A stretch of DNA of 64,000 nucleotides from RH-AL1 sp965198485 (GTDB lineage: Bacteria; Pseudomonadota; Alphaproteobacteria; Rhizobiales; Beijerinckiaceae), in NCBI GenBank assembly GCA_965198485.1, contig CBDAPQ010000005.1, positions 62,001 through 126,000 of the forward strand. The letters are read 5' to 3'. The notes beneath the pieces were generated by a model that saw only the letters and a list, made by a program, of their open reading frames with translations, had not been told where the DNA came from and did not search any database. A program made the translations under genes and the position numbers. Shown one piece after another: positions 17,310 through 27,592 of this stretch; within the stretch, counting starts at the first letter, position 1; each line of letters starts with the position of its first letter.

Positions 17310-18487
17310 TGGTAGCAGCAGCTCGCTTCGGCGCAAAAGGGCATGATCTTGAGGAAGCTTTGAAGGCGTACTTCTTGCGCGCGGGTTACTTTGTTGTGCG
17401 AGGCGTGCCCTACAAGCTTGACGATGAGGACGTGACCGATGTTGATTTGTGGTTGTATGAAAGACCTGCAGCTTCTACGAGAAGGCGATTAATCGTTGAT
17501 ATAAAGAACAAAAAATCGCCGAAGGCCGCTGAGCGCATTATTTGGACCAAAGGTCTTCAATCTGCTTTAGGGGTAGATGGGTGCATTGTCGCGACTACAG
17601 ACAAGCGCACGAGTACTAGAAGTTTAGCTAAACATCTTAATGTTATATTGCTCGATGGGGATGCTATTTCGAAATTAACCCATAGCGATATGCTCAAGAG
17701 CTATAACGTAATGCGTGCGGAAGAGTTTGACGGCGCTGTAAAAAAAGTGGACGATAGCAGGCGATCTACAGATTGGCGAACGACGCTCACTGATGCTCGC
17801 GGAGCTTTAGTTTCCGGGTTTGGAGTGCAATCGGCAAACAGGAATTTAGCTGCGAGCGCCTATTTTGCTGAGCAAGCCATACAAGCCCAGCCGCGTTCAG
17901 AGCAGGCGCAAATCGCTTTAAGGTTGTTTTATTTATGCTCATCGCTCGCTGCGGTAAGTCTTGACTACGTCTTGTCTGACCAGATATTTCGAACTCCGGG
18001 TGAAAGACGGCAAAGTATCTTGGGGAGCATAAGGTACGGCCAATCCGATGGCTTTACCGCTTTGCCGTCGATACGAGCAGCAATAGCGTTGGCGCGAAAG
18101 TATGCTGATAACGGTAGCGCTGTAGCTAAACAAATCGAGCTTGGATTCCACGCCGATGCTACTCGTATACCAGCAGAGATTATCGCAGACTATGTAGCTC
18201 GGCTATCGACAGCAGAAACACTCTTTAATGTAGCGAAAGAGGTTGAGAAAGCTTCTTCGAGCAAGGAACTTCGTTCTTATGACGACCTAAGTATCGAAGC
18301 TCGATCCTTTTTGGGTGTTGTGTTGGACTTTAATGGCGTCTCGCGCCAAAAACTAGCCAGTAGCTGGCTAAGCTTGTTAGACTCAAAGCAGGAATATTCA
18401 ACTTTTCACATAGGACATAGTCTATTCGAAAATAACAAATTGGAGAAAGGCTTGGCGCCTCCCTCCGATCAAGAAGACAAAAACTAG
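17309..18487 (+). CDS. Putative PD-(D/E)XK-fold nuclease, second gene of AT-rich pair
   Basis: A 392-residue protein whose first ~115 residues show a restriction-endonuclease-like core: helix with Glu15/Glu16 (GHDLEEALKAYFLRAGY), strand with VTDVDLWLYE (Asp46), strand RRLIVDIKNKK (Asp64-x-Lys66), then helix KGLQSALG and strand GCIVATTDKRT. The order E...D...(D)xK with this spacing fits Mrr-type and related nucleases. Residues 120-392 are helical and unrecognised and may be a sensing or scaffolding domain. It overlaps the preceding gene by one base. Cleavage of foreign DNA is the natural hypothesis; a housekeeping repair nuclease is less likely given the foreign composition. Confidence 0.72.
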   Translation: MVAAARFGAKGHDLEEALKAYFLRAGYFVVRGVPYKLDDEDVTDVDLWLYERPAASTRRRLIVDIKNKKSPKAAERIIWTKGLQSALGVDGCIVATTDKRTSTRSLAKHLNVILLDGDAISKLTHSDMLKSYNVMRAEEFDGAVKKVDDSRRSTDWRTTLTDARGALVSGFGVQSANRNLAASAYFAEQAIQAQPRSEQAQIALRLFYLCSSLAAVSLDYVLSDQIFRTPGERRQSILGSIRYGQSDGFTALPSIRAAIALARKYADNGSAVAKQIELGFHADATRIPAEIIADYVARLSTAETLFNVAKEVEKASSSKELRSYDDLSIEARSFLGVVLDFNGVSRQKLASSWLSLLDSKQEYSTFHIGHSLFENNKLEKGLAPPSDQEDKN

Positions 18488-18502
18488 TTTATGATAGTCC
18501 CC

Positions 18503-20155
<1,653 letters not shown>

Positions 20156-20323
20156 GTGTTGTCCTGGGCTTGCCTGCCCCGTGGGGCGGCTCGCGATCTC
20201 GTCGCCGGATGAATGGGGTTGGCCGGGTTCTAGCGGGCGACGCGGGTGGGGTCCAGCGGGGGCGTGCGTTGCCCTGACGGACTTCGCACGATAGATGATC
20301 CGCTCGAGCGAAGGGGATCGCGC

Positions 20324-20593
20324 ATGTCGGACATCGTCATGGCTACGCTCTTCACGCATGACGGTCGGCAGGCCGTCATCTTGCCGGACGAGTTTCGTTT
20401 GCCAGGCACCGAAGTCCAGGTCACCCGCTCGGGCGACGGTCTCCGTCTCGAGCCTGTCAGGAAGAAAATGTCCCGGGACGAGATCCGGGCGATCTTCGCT
20501 GAGATGGATCGGATTGGCGGCGACCGGATCTTCCCCGACGGCCGCGAGCAGCCTCCCATGCCGCCGGACGACGACATGCCGCCTTTCGATTGA
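20324..20593 (+). CDS. vapB: VapB-type antitoxin
   Basis: An 89-residue protein starting MSDIVMATLFTHDGRQAVIL, with an AbrB-like N-terminal domain (GRQAVILPDEFRLPGTEVQV) and an acidic C-terminal toxin-binding tail (MPPDDDMPPFD). This is the VapB architecture. The start at 20324 follows AAGGGG about 10 bases upstream. It overlaps vapC by one base (TGATG), so the antitoxin is made first. It probably autoregulates with VapC on the upstream DNA shared with ettA. Confidence 0.85.
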   Translation: MSDIVMATLFTHDGRQAVILPDEFRLPGTEVQVTRSGDGLRLEPVRKKMSRDEIRAIFAEMDRIGGDRIFPDGREQPPMPPDDDMPPFD

Positions 20594-20994
20594 TGATCTG
20601 CCTGGACACCAACGTGGTCATCGGCCTCGTCAACGGCACGTCGCCCGCGTTGCGCGAGCGCTTCGCCGCCGAAGTGGACGAGGTGGCCATCGCCGCGATC
20701 GTGCATTTCGAGCTTCTGTACGGGCTGGCGAAGAGCCGGATGAAGAAAGCGACCGGCGAGCGGCTGCTGAAGTTCCTGAAAGCGCCCATCGCGATCCTGC
20801 CTTTCGGCATGGACGATGCGGCCGATGCGGCCGATATCCGCGCTTGTCTCGAGCGCGCCGGTACCCCGATCGGCCCTTACGACCTGCTGATCGCGGCGCA
20901 GGCGCGGCGGCGTGGAGCGAGGCTGGTCACCGCCAACACGCGCGAGTTCGCGCGCGTGCCGGGCCTGGCGCTGCAGGACTGGACCGCGGCCTGA
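20593..20994 (+). CDS. vapC: VapC-type PIN-domain ribonuclease toxin
   Basis: A 133-residue PIN-domain toxin. Acidic active-site residues appear in order: MICLDTNVVIGLV (Asp at the start), IVHFELLYGLAKS (Glu), GPYDLLIAAQA (Asp) and LVTANTREFARVPGL. VapC toxins cut tRNA-fMet or rRNA sites. ATG at 20593 overlaps the vapB stop; a TTG at 20590 would add one residue and is less likely. It converges on the porin-like gene. Confidence 0.9.
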   Translation: MICLDTNVVIGLVNGTSPALRERFAAEVDEVAIAAIVHFELLYGLAKSRMKKATGERLLKFLKAPIAILPFGMDDAADAADIRACLERAGTPIGPYDLLIAAQARRRGARLVTANTREFARVPGLALQDWTAA

Positions 20995-21018
20995 CGCCGG
21001 CTCTCAGAACTCGAAGCC

Positions 21019-22444
21019 TCAAAATTTGAAGCTGACCTGGAGCACGCCGGCGTCCACCGCACGGCCGCCGGCGAGCAGGATCGCCGGGCCGGGCAGTTCG
21101 TGCAGGTACTCGGCGAACACGGCGATGTTGCGCGTCGCCCGCCATTGCGCGGTGGCGATGAGGTTGGTGCCGATGAAGCTCGCCTTGTCGCGCGCCGCCA
21201 TGGTCGCCGGCAGCGGCGTGGCGCGCGAGATGTAGACGGCGTCGTTGGTGTCGGCGCGCCACACGAACTCGGGGCCGAAGCGCAGCGCCAGGTCGCTGCG
21301 CGGGTTGAGGACGAACGCGGGATAGGCCTCGATCAGGTTCTCCAGCGTGTCGATGCCGACGTAGTTCAGCAGCGTCGGCCGCGGGAACGGCGCGGAAAAG
21401 GTGCGGATGGTGCGCGTGCCGGTGCCGCCGCCGCCGCTGAAGTAGCTGGCCTGCAGCTGCAGGCCCGGCTGCCAAGGCACCTGGTCGAAGGTGTAGAGCG
21501 CGCGCGCCGAGCCGCCGAAGGCCGAGATCGCGCGCCCGTTGAAGCTGCCGAACTGGTAGGCGCCGTCGGCATCGTAGAGCAGGGTGCCGCCCGGCCGCGC
21601 CACGGTGCCCCACACGCGGCCGCCGAGGGTCGAGCGGTCCTCGTTGCCGGTGAGGCCGGAATACTGGCCGCCGATGTTGCGGCGGTAGAAGTAGTATTCG
21701 TCGACGTGGAGCGCGTCGGGGAGCAGGCTCTCGCTGAGGTAGGCCGCGCCGAAGGTTCCGGCGTGGCTGTCGAAATCGGCGAAGGGGTCGAGCACGGGCG
21801 TGACCGGGCGCGTGTAGAGGACGTCCAGCGTGGTGCCGTCGGCGAAGGCGGCGTGGGCGCGCGCGCCGTCGTGCGTGGTGCGCACGTTGGAGCTGTCGTT
21901 GATCCACACGAAGCGGCCGGAGCCGAGCGTGACCTCCTGGCGGCCGCCGCGCACCGTCACGTCGGCGGCGCCGACCCGCTGCTTCAGCTCGACGAAACCC
22001 TGCTGCACCCGACCCTCCTCACGCTCGGTGGTGCTCGGGGCGATGCGGGAGAAGGAGTCGAAGCGCCCGAGCTGGGCGAAGACGGCGAGGTGCGGATCGA
22101 AGTGCACGTAGGCGCTCGCGACGAGGCGCTGCAGGTCGTAGGTGTTGCGGATCGGCGTGCGCAACGCGTAGGCCGCGTTGTTGAGCGACCAGGCCTGCTC
22201 GCGCAGCTCGCCGTCGAAGGTCACGTAGGAGCCGAAGCCAAGCGGCACGTAGTGCAGCTTGTCCTCGAAGGTCACGCGCCGCGCCGGATCGGCGAGATCG
22301 CCGTAGTCGACGTCGTAGGGCTCGAGCGGCGACGAGCCCTTGCCCAGCGCGAAGAACTGTGCCCGCGCCGGGCAACGCCGACACGATGGCGAAGACCGCG
22401 AGCGCGAGGAGGACGAGGCGGCGGGGTACGGGCGGAAGGATCAT
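21019..22444 (-). CDS. Alginate-export-like outer-membrane beta-barrel protein, frameshifted in its signal peptide
   Basis: The mature part resembles the alginate export (AlgE-like) porin family: alternating beta-strand pattern throughout, FDGELREQAWSLNNAAYALR near the start, GGRQEVTLGSGRFVWINDSSN, and a terminal ...VLQVSFKF ending in Phe as outer-membrane barrels do. The barrel frame has no good start. A signal peptide (MILPPVPRRLVLLALAVFAI) starts at 22444 in another frame; deleting one base from the GGG run at 22370-22372 joins them to read ALPARAQFFALGKG, a perfect AxA cleavage site. Either a one-base sequencing error or a real inactivating indel. Exported substrate unknown. Confidence 0.75.
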
Positions 22445-22950
22445 GATCGGGCGCACGTCACTCGGTGAAGAGCGCGAGCCTAGGACTGCCGCTCCACCGC
22501 GCAAAGGCGTGCCGGCCGTTCGTGAACCCGTCCGGGTGCGGCTCGCTCGTTCTCGCGTAGCCGAAACGATGCTGCGGGACGATGGTCCGTAGAACGAAGA
22601 TATCGTCCGACGCGGGGCGGGAGCGCATGCACGATCGAGTGTTGCCGCGGCGCCGCAGGTCCGTTTTTGCGCATGCGCCTCAGGCCTGCCGGTACACGCC
22701 CGAACACCCCATCGAAGCCCCGCGCGGCGAGGTCGTCCGTGAGGATGAGGAAGTACACCGTGCCCTCGTTGAAGTTGACCTGCAGCAGCACGCGCCATTC
22801 CGCGGCTCAGGTTTCGAGCTCGCCGGGCTGCAGCTCCGGCCTTCGCCGTCGAGGCGGGCCAAGGACGGCAGGCGCGACATCGAGGTAGGCGTGGCGGCGC
22901 GCGCGGGCGCCGCGGAGACGCTTCCGGCCGCGAAGGCCGGATGGTGCCGA
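22445..22950. other. Intergenic region with possible gene remnant
   Basis: About 500 bases without a convincing gene. On the minus strand between about 22800 and 22660 there is protein-like sequence (VLLQVNFNEGTVYFLILTDD, then LAARGFDGVFGRVPAGLRRM), preceded by an in-frame TGA at about 22818 and followed by an unlike arginine-rich extension. It may be a remnant of a small gene or a short real one starting at GTG. I do not recognise the family. Confidence 0.3.
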
Positions 22951-24492
22951 CTAGCGCACCGGCGCGCCCATCCGGGCCAGCGCCGCGCGCGTCTGCGCGT
23001 CGTGCGCGGCCTCGTCGGCGCGCGCGGCGGCGGGGCTCCAGCGGCCGCGCATCGTGAAGATCGAGGCGAGGAACACCACGATCCCGGCGGTGCAGATCCA
23101 GTACCAGCTGGCCCATTGGCCGGGCGCGGCGGCGGCGGCGGCCTTGATCACGCCGAGCTCGTGCAGCAGCTCCGGGCTCGGCGTGCCGTGGGCCGCCTGC
23201 ACCTTGGCGAAGGCCGCGAGCACGGGGCCGGCGCTGACCAGCGGCGTCACCGTGTTGATCACGTAGGGGATCGCGACGAAGGATGCGGTGACCACCAGAC
23301 GCAGCAGCCAGCCCCAGATCGCCAGGCCCGTGGCGGTGGCGGCGGGGTCGTGGGCCTCCACGGTCTCGGTGAAGCTCGCCATCCAGGTGGCGTAGGCGAA
23401 GGCCACGCAGATCGACTGGCCGCTGCTCAGCAGCACCAGCGACATCCAGCTGGGGTGCGCCTCGGCCTGCAGCGCCCAGGCGACGGTCAGGACCAGCGCG
23501 CCGAGGCCGCCGGCCAGCATGAAGGGCTTGCGCACCTTGAGCTTGTCGGAGGCGACACCGGCGACGATGAGCGCGACGGCGTTGGTGCCCCAGGCCCAAT
23601 TGCCGACCGCGTTGGCCGAGGCCACCGAGAGGTGCGCGACGGTGACGAGGTAGATCGTGCCGAAGGCGACCGACGTGTAGTAGAACAGCAGCAGCACCGA
23701 GACGCCGAGCGCCGAGCCGATGACGTCGAGACGGAACAGCCGCTTGAACGGCGCCGCCATGCCCTCGCGTGCCGCCGCCTCCGCCGCACCGGCGGCGCGG
23801 GCCTCGACTAGGGCGCGGTCGTGCTCGTTGACCATGACCTGGTCGCGCAGCCCCGGCGACAGCTCGCGCAGGAACAGCGCGGCGGCCACGAACACCACCA
23901 GGCAGAACACGCCGCAGATGTAGAACTGGCTCTGCCAAGTGCCGAACACCGGCAGCGTCAGGGTGGTGAGCAGGCTGACCATGAGGCTGCCGAGCACCGG
24001 GCCGACGGTCCAGAAGCCCATCGCAGTGGCGCGCCCGACCTGGGGCGAGAAATCGCGGATCAGCGCCGGCGTGGCGACCAGGATGACGCCCTCGACCAAC
24101 GCCACGAACGAGGCCTCGATGGCGAAGGTCAGGGCGCTGGTCGCCAGCGGCAGGGCGACGAGCGTCATCAGGGCGACGATCAGCAGCCCCCACACGACGA
24201 GGTTGGCGCGGCCGAAGCGGTCGCAAAGGCCGGCGCCCAGCGAGGCGAAGGCGCCGAGCGCGCTGCCGACGGCGAGGATGCCGACGAAGACGGGGAACGG
24301 CATCCTCAAGGCCGGCAGCATCAGCGTGGCGACGCCGCCGTTGACGTAGAGCGCGTAGTACAGCGCGACGGTGATCAGCACCGTCAGGCCGAGATGGAAG
24401 CGGCGCACGCCGCGCGAGGGATAGGTGGTCAGCTGCCGGCCGGTGCGCGCCATGGCGAGCGGCGGCGCGGCATCGTAGGTGCTCGTCGACAT
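22951..24492 (-). CDS. MFS transporter
   Basis: A 513-residue inner-membrane carrier with about 12 hydrophobic helices. The loop 2-3 MFS motif appears as GAGLCDRFGRANLVVWG, and the central cytoplasmic loop (about residues 205-245, rich in Ala/Glu/Arg) separates two six-helix halves. The C-terminal half has GVASDKLKVRKPFMLAGG, the repeat of the same motif. It looks like the metabolite:H+ symporter group rather than a drug exporter, but the substrate is not readable. The start at 24492 (MSTSTYDAAPP) avoids a 51-residue unlike extension. Confidence 0.85.
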   Translation of the reverse strand: MSTSTYDAAPPLAMARTGRQLTTYPSRGVRRFHLGLTVLITVALYYALYVNGGVATLMLPALRMPFPVFVGILAVGSALGAFASLGAGLCDRFGRANLVVWGLLIVALMTLVALPLATSALTFAIEASFVALVEGVILVATPALIRDFSPQVGRATAMGFWTVGPVLGSLMVSLLTTLTLPVFGTWQSQFYICGVFCLVVFVAAALFLRELSPGLRDQVMVNEHDRALVEARAAGAAEAAAREGMAAPFKRLFRLDVIGSALGVSVLLLFYYTSVAFGTIYLVTVAHLSVASANAVGNWAWGTNAVALIVAGVASDKLKVRKPFMLAGGLGALVLTVAWALQAEAHPSWMSLVLLSSGQSICVAFAYATWMASFTETVEAHDPAATATGLAIWGWLLRLVVTASFVAIPYVINTVTPLVSAGPVLAAFAKVQAAHGTPSPELLHELGVIKAAAAAAPGQWASWYWICTAGIVVFLASIFTMRGRWSPAAARADEAAHDAQTRAALARMGAPVR

Positions 24493-24741
24493 AGTGGGAT
24501 CCCGGTACGGCTCTGCGCTTGGCTCAAGCTCTCGCAACCGGGGCGAAAGGTCCAGACCTTCGAAAGTACGGTATGGCGTTCGGGGGAGGCGAGCCGCGGC
24601 AGCTCGAGTCGAGGAATGGCGACGGGAAAGGTCACGTGGCGACACGGCACGCGAGTAAAGACGGCCTTTCGGGTCAGCATCGTCCCGGCTTGGCGCTCGC
24701 CCGCCTCATGACATGGCCGTCCCACCGAATTGAGCCGGTGC

Positions 24742-25623
24742 TCAGTTCGGCAGGAAGCCCGAGACGACGCTGACGAGGAGGAAGACGCCCAGCAGCAGGC
24801 GGTAGGCGACGAAGGGCCAGGCCGAGAAGCGCTCGAGCACCCGCATCAGGCCCCAGATCGCGGCGAAGGCCGAGATCGAGGCGACGACGAGCCCGAAGGC
24901 GAGGATCGCCCAGCCCTCGAAGCCGATGCCGGCCTTGCGCAGCGCCCACAACTCGGCGAGGCCGGCCAGCGCGATGGCCGGAATGCCGAGCAGGAAGGAG
25001 AAGCGCGCCGCCTCGTCGCGCTGCAGCCCCAGGAACAGCGCCGCCGTCAGCGTCGAGCCCGAGCGCGACACGCCGGGGATCAGCGCGCCCATCTGCGCCA
25101 GCCCGACCCACATCGCATCTTTCAGGGACACGTTGTCGATCGTGCGGGTGTGGCGCGCGGCGCGCTCGGCATAGGCCAGCAGCGCACCCATGACGAGGCA
25201 GGCGATCCCGATGACCGCCAGCGTGCGCAGCGGCGAGTTGCAGGCGTTCAGCCTGGACTTGAGCGCGAGGCCGCCGACCGCGAGCGGCACCGTGGCGAGC
25301 AGGATCCACACGAAGAAGCGGAAGTTCCAGTCGGCGAAATCGCGGCGCCGGACCGCGGCGACCACACCCTCGCCCAGGCCGCGCACGTCGGCCCAGAAGT
25401 AGGATACGACGGCGGCGAGCGCGGCGAGCTGCATGGCGGCGGAGAAGGCCGACCCCGGATCTTGCCAGCCGAGCAGCGCGGGCACGATGCGCATGTGCGC
25501 GGTGGACGAGATCGGCAGCAGCTCGGTGATGCCCTGCACGATCCCGAGGAACCCGACTTTCAGGAAGCCGAGCCCCACGAAACCCGCATCGAGCCCCGAC
25601 GTGCAGGCATCCGACATCGCCAC
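24742..25623 (-). CDS. uppP: Undecaprenyl-diphosphate phosphatase
   Basis: A 293-residue integral membrane enzyme (BacA/UppP) that removes a phosphate from undecaprenyl diphosphate to recycle the peptidoglycan lipid carrier; overexpression gives bacitracin resistance. Both active-site motifs are present: GIVQGITELLPISSTAHMRI near the N-terminus and IPGVSRSGSTLTAALFLGL in the second half, with eight hydrophobic segments. Single gene; the 120 bases downstream and 550 bases upstream carry no other gene. Confidence 0.95.
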   Translation of the reverse strand: MAMSDACTSGLDAGFVGLGFLKVGFLGIVQGITELLPISSTAHMRIVPALLGWQDPGSAFSAAMQLAALAAVVSYFWADVRGLGEGVVAAVRRRDFADWNFRFFVWILLATVPLAVGGLALKSRLNACNSPLRTLAVIGIACLVMGALLAYAERAARHTRTIDNVSLKDAMWVGLAQMGALIPGVSRSGSTLTAALFLGLQRDEAARFSFLLGIPAIALAGLAELWALRKAGIGFEGWAILAFGLVVASISAFAAIWGLMRVLERFSAWPFVAYRLLLGVFLLVSVVSGFLPN

Positions 25624-26171
25624 CCCATGGATCTTCGCGCGGGCCGAAGCGCACCGAGCCTCTGCATCTCAGGTTCGCGGTTGGAGCGCAACGCGGGGCG
25701 TGGCGGCTCGATGGTTTACCCACCGGGGGAGAGAGGGAGCCTTTCGCCAAGCCGCGACGCGCTCATCGCTCCCCCGTCACGAGACCGGGCTTGCCGCTCC
25801 GGCACGAGCCCTCGGCGCCATCTTCCCGCTTCGAACGGCCCGAGCGAACCGCGCCGGGATCGTCGCGCGCGAGACTTCCCCTTTCATCCGTACCGTTCCG
25901 GGTCAGCGATGCCGACGATCTTCACGCAACGAACAAGGCCGGAACGAATGCCGCTCGAATCGGCGCACGGAGCGCGCTCCGGCTTTGTTCACGCCAGCAA
26001 TGGTGGCCTCAGGTCGACGGAACACAAGCTGCCATTCCGAAGCGTCGGATAGAATGGCCTGCGGACGTGCAAATCCTAACGACCGCGGTGATCGAGGTGG
26101 CCCCCGCCAATCGGCGGCTTGAACTTTTCGCGGGACGCTGCTTCGTGGCACGGCAGGACGGGGCAGACACG
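25624..26171. other. Divergent intergenic region with imperfect inverted repeat
   Basis: About 550 bases between uppP and the AtoE-like carrier. It contains an inverted repeat, AACAAGGCCGGA at 25932-25943 against TCCGGCTTTGTT at 25978-25989 (11 of 12 pairing), with a 34-base loop, which could be a structured leader or operator. No open frame with family features is present, although the carrier's frame stays open upstream to about 25791. Confidence 0.35.
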
Positions 26172-27539
26172 ATGACGGCGATCGCGGACCACCAGAAGCC
26201 TCGGCCGCGACGCGGCTTCGTCGCGCTCTCGGTGTCGCTGTTCGAGCGCTGGATGCCCGATCCCTTCGTGATCGCCATCGCGCTCACCTTCGCCACCGGC
26301 CTCGGAGCCTGGGCCCTGGCGCCGACGGGGCGGCCCGACGTCATCGTCGCCTCCTGGTACGCCGGCACCTTCGACATCCTCGCCTTCGCCTTCCAGATGG
26401 TGCTGATCCTCGTCACCGGGCACGCGCTCGCCAGCGCGCCACCGGTGCTGCGCGGGTTGCGCGGCCTGATCTCGCTCGCCAAGACGGCCAACCAGGCGGT
26501 CGTGCTCACCTTCCTCGTCTGCGCCTTCGCTTCGTTCCTGAACTGGGGCTTCGGCCTCGTCGTCGCCGCGATCCTGTCGCGCGAGGTGGCGCGGCGCATG
26601 AAGGTCGATTTCGGCTGGATCGTCGCCGCCGCCTATTCCGGCTGGGTGGTGTGGGCGACGGGCTTCTCCTCCTCGATCGCGCTGACCCAGGCCTCCAAGG
26701 GCAACAAGCTCAACATTATCGAGAAGGTGACCGGCAAGGTGACGCCCTTCGCCGACATGGTGTTCCAGCCCTACAACCTCGTCGCCACGCTGCTGATCGT
26801 GGTCTGCGTGCCGATCGCCTTCATCCTGATCCGCCCGCGCGACGAGGACGCCGTGGTCTTCGAGCCGCTGCCGGAGGCGCCGGCCGCCCCGAAGATCCTG
26901 CGCGGCGGCGGCGACGCGCCCGCGCGCCGGCTGGAACGCTGGCCGCTTTGGGCCTGGGCCTTCAGCCTCGCCGGCCTGGCGACGCTCGGCACGGCCTGGC
27001 TCGCCAAGGGGCCGACGATCGACGTCAACACCGTGATCTGGGTGTTCCTGATGCTCGGCATCGGGCTGCACGGCTCGGCGGTGGCCTATTACGGCGCGAT
27101 CAACGAGGCGGCCAAGCAGGTCGGCTCGATGATCCTGCTCTATCCCATCTACGGCGGCATCATGGGGATCCTCAACGGCACCGGGCTCGCCGGCGTCATC
27201 TCCAAGGCCTTCGTCGTCGTCGCCAGCGCCCACACCCTGCCGATCTGGTCGTTCGTCTGCTCGCTCTTCATCACCTTCCTGGTGCCCTCGGGCGGCGGGC
27301 ATTGGGCGGTGCAGGGACCCTTCGTGATCCCGGCGGCGGTGCAGCTCGGCGCCTCGCCGGCCTCGACCGCGATGGCGGTGGCCGCCGGCGAGAACGTCGC
27401 CTACATGCTGCAGCCGTTCTTCGCGCTGCCGGTCGTGGCCATCGCCGGCATCGGAATCCAGCGCGTCATGGGCTTCACCGCCGTGACCTTCCTGATCTCC
27501 GCCGCGATCTGGATCGGCGCGATCGTCTTCCTGATGTGA
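26172..27539 (+). CDS. Short-chain fatty acid transporter (AtoE family)
   Basis: A 455-residue carrier with about 11 transmembrane helices. Family blocks: FERWMPDPFVIAIALTFATG at the N-terminus, FASFLNWGFGLVVAAILSRE, GWVVWATGFSSSIALTQAS, and the C-terminal VPSGGGHWAVQGPFVIPAA, all as in AtoE-type short-chain fatty acid transporters. It probably takes up butyrate-size acids by proton symport. The ATG at 26172 is chosen because the hydrophobic family sequence begins 20 residues later. A hairpin follows directly after the stop. Confidence 0.88.
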   Translation: MTAIADHQKPRPRRGFVALSVSLFERWMPDPFVIAIALTFATGLGAWALAPTGRPDVIVASWYAGTFDILAFAFQMVLILVTGHALASAPPVLRGLRGLISLAKTANQAVVLTFLVCAFASFLNWGFGLVVAAILSREVARRMKVDFGWIVAAAYSGWVVWATGFSSSIALTQASKGNKLNIIEKVTGKVTPFADMVFQPYNLVATLLIVVCVPIAFILIRPRDEDAVVFEPLPEAPAAPKILRGGGDAPARRLERWPLWAWAFSLAGLATLGTAWLAKGPTIDVNTVIWVFLMLGIGLHGSAVAYYGAINEAAKQVGSMILLYPIYGGIMGILNGTGLAGVISKAFVVVASAHTLPIWSFVCSLFITFLVPSGGGHWAVQGPFVIPAAVQLGASPASTAMAVAAGENVAYMLQPFFALPVVAIAGIGIQRVMGFTAVTFLISAAIWIGAIVFLM

Positions 27540-27565
27540 TCCTCCCCCGTGGAACGGGGGAGGAT
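27539..27565 (+). terminator. GC-rich hairpin after the AtoE-like gene
   Basis: An 11-base-pair perfect stem, ATCCTCCCCCG / CGGGGGAGGAT, with loop TGGAA, starting at the stop codon of the carrier gene. No T-run follows, so it is not a classical intrinsic terminator. The same arm ATCCTCCCCCG recurs at 60730, which suggests a dispersed palindromic repeat family that may double as a transcript-end stabiliser. Confidence 0.5.
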
Positions 27566-27592
27566 TCGCCCGCGTCGTGCTAAGGCGCGGCG

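Larger units (their letters stand above)
15799..18495 (+). other. AT-rich two-gene genomic insertion (candidate defence island)
   Basis: From about 15830 to 18490 the base composition and codon use change sharply: for example 16561-16620 is mostly A/T, with AAA, TTT, GAA and AGA codons that neighbouring genes avoid, and the flanking DNA on both sides is strongly G+C-rich. The stretch holds exactly two overlapping genes, ends within about 15 bases of the ettA stop codon, and has no recognisable integrase, transposase, inverted repeat or tRNA at its edges. The 230 bases at 15799-16028 must carry the promoter. Recent horizontal acquisition is inferred from composition. Confidence 0.7.

Noticed and set aside
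15286..18487. Integrative element with tRNA attachment site around the AT-rich pair
   Set aside because: No tRNA gene, integrase or direct repeats could be found at either edge; insertion is inferred from composition only.
27539..27565. Classical rho-independent terminator
   Set aside because: The strong stem is not followed by a T-run, and a similar arm occurs at another locus, favouring a repeat element.
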